A stretch of 6,618 nucleotides of DNA, from positions 1 through 6,618 of the forward strand of contig WRCT01000101.1 of assembly GCA_009783775.1 (NCBI GenBank), read 5' to 3'. Shown one piece after another: positions 6,246 to 6,618 of this stretch. Position 1 is the first letter of the stretch, and the number at the start of each line of letters is the position of its first letter. The stretch comes from Clostridiales bacterium. GTDB lineage: Bacteria; Bacillota; Clostridia; Christensenellales; CAG-138. A program made the position numbers and the translations under genes. The notes under the pieces were generated by a model. That model searched no databases. It saw only the letters and a list, made by a program, of their open reading frames with translations, and had not been told where the DNA came from.

Positions 6246-6618
6246 TTACGGTTTTGGCTGAATCATCTCCGGTGACGTAAAGACCACCTCGAATTGCAGG
6301 TTTGCGTCTACCTTCGCGATACGGCCATAGCACCAGACATGATGGTTCAATAAGTCGATCTTGATCTTACCCTGCGGCGCGTCCATCTCCAGCCCCGCGA
6401 ACGCGGCGATGATGCTCTCGGTGGAGTAGTCCTCCGCCTTTTCAAGCGCCATTGCCAGGAACTTGACGGCGTTGTAGGAGGACTCGCCGACCGCCGTCAC
6501 GTCGCGGTTGCCGAACTTCTTCTCATAATCGTCCACGAACTTTTTGTTGGCCGGCGTGTCGATCGTGTTGAAGTAGTTAAAGCAGGAGTAATGGCCGATG
6601 GCCGCGTCGCCGATGGCG
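6246..6618 (-). CDS. urtA: Urea-type ABC transporter substrate-binding protein UrtA, C-terminal part
   Basis: The minus-strand frame is open to the right edge and gives 123 visible residues ending at TAA (6246-6248). The start and any lipoprotein signal lie outside the window; the internal GTG at 6536 is not a start, because homology continues upstream through GHYSCFNYFNTIDTPANKKF. UrtA features are 'HY-x-x-x-NYF-x-x-IDTP-x-N-x-x-F', then YEKKFG, ESSYNAVKFLAMALEKAED, and near the end DAPQGKIKID followed by NHHVWCYGRIAKV. The last two correspond to the 'DAP-x-GK-x-x-ID-x-x-x-x-H-x-W' pattern of urea/short-amide binding proteins and are less typical of leucine-binding LivK. It would capture substrate outside the membrane and deliver it to UrtBC. 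Urea is the likely ligand, but short amides such as formamide are possible for close relatives, and the main binding-site residues are mostly out of view. Confidence 0.9.
   Translation of the reverse strand, partial: AIGDAAIGHYSCFNYFNTIDTPANKKFVDDYEKKFGNRDVTAVGESSYNAVKFLAMALEKAEDYSTESIIAAFAGLEMDAPQGKIKIDLLNHHVWCYGRIAKVDANLQFEVVFTSPEMIQPKP

Overview
The window looks like Bacillota, probably a Clostridia-type genome. The evidence is strong purine-rich Shine-Dalgarno sites (AAGGAG, GGGGAGG and GGAGG, 6 to 8 nt before starts), a short double-CxxC zinc-ribbon membrane protein of a kind common in that group, and an IS1182-type transposase with a TTGACT/TATAAT promoter. This placement is an inference; no RNA marker gene is present.

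The right two thirds (2796-6618, minus strand) hold the end of urtA followed by complete urtB, urtC, urtD and urtE. Together they encode a urea-type branched-chain ABC importer: a substrate-binding protein (UrtA, C-terminal part only), two membrane permeases (UrtB, UrtC) and two ATPases (UrtD, UrtE). urtB/urtC and urtC/urtD overlap by 4 nt (ATGA) and urtD/urtE by 7 nt, so these four are translated as a tightly packed unit. urtA is separated from urtB by 72 nt that contain a perfect 12-bp hairpin, which could set the ratio of binding protein to membrane components. The operon promoter is beyond the right edge. No urease gene is visible.

The middle (about 1065-2783) is an apparently intact IS1182-family insertion sequence. 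It has 26-bp imperfect terminal inverted repeats (23/26 identical), one transposase gene with a complete DDE / Y-2-R-3-E-6-K signature, and its own strong promoter. Its right end lies 12 nt after the urtE stop, so the importer is intact, but whatever originally followed urtE may have been displaced. Outside its left end are two exact tandem copies of a 16-bp unit that resembles the element's own tip.

The left end holds a zinc-ribbon, two-helix membrane protein gene (249-989, minus) with a good RBS but no clear promoter of its own, directly downstream of the IS. Convergent to it is the last 39 codons of a gene on the plus strand that resembles a polysaccharide deacetylase C-terminus (1-120).

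I see no new defence, retron, CRISPR or biosynthetic system. The points worth a second look are the urtA-urtB hairpin, the altered UrtE signature motif, the IS-end tandem repeats, and the possible capture of the zinc-ribbon gene by the IS promoter.
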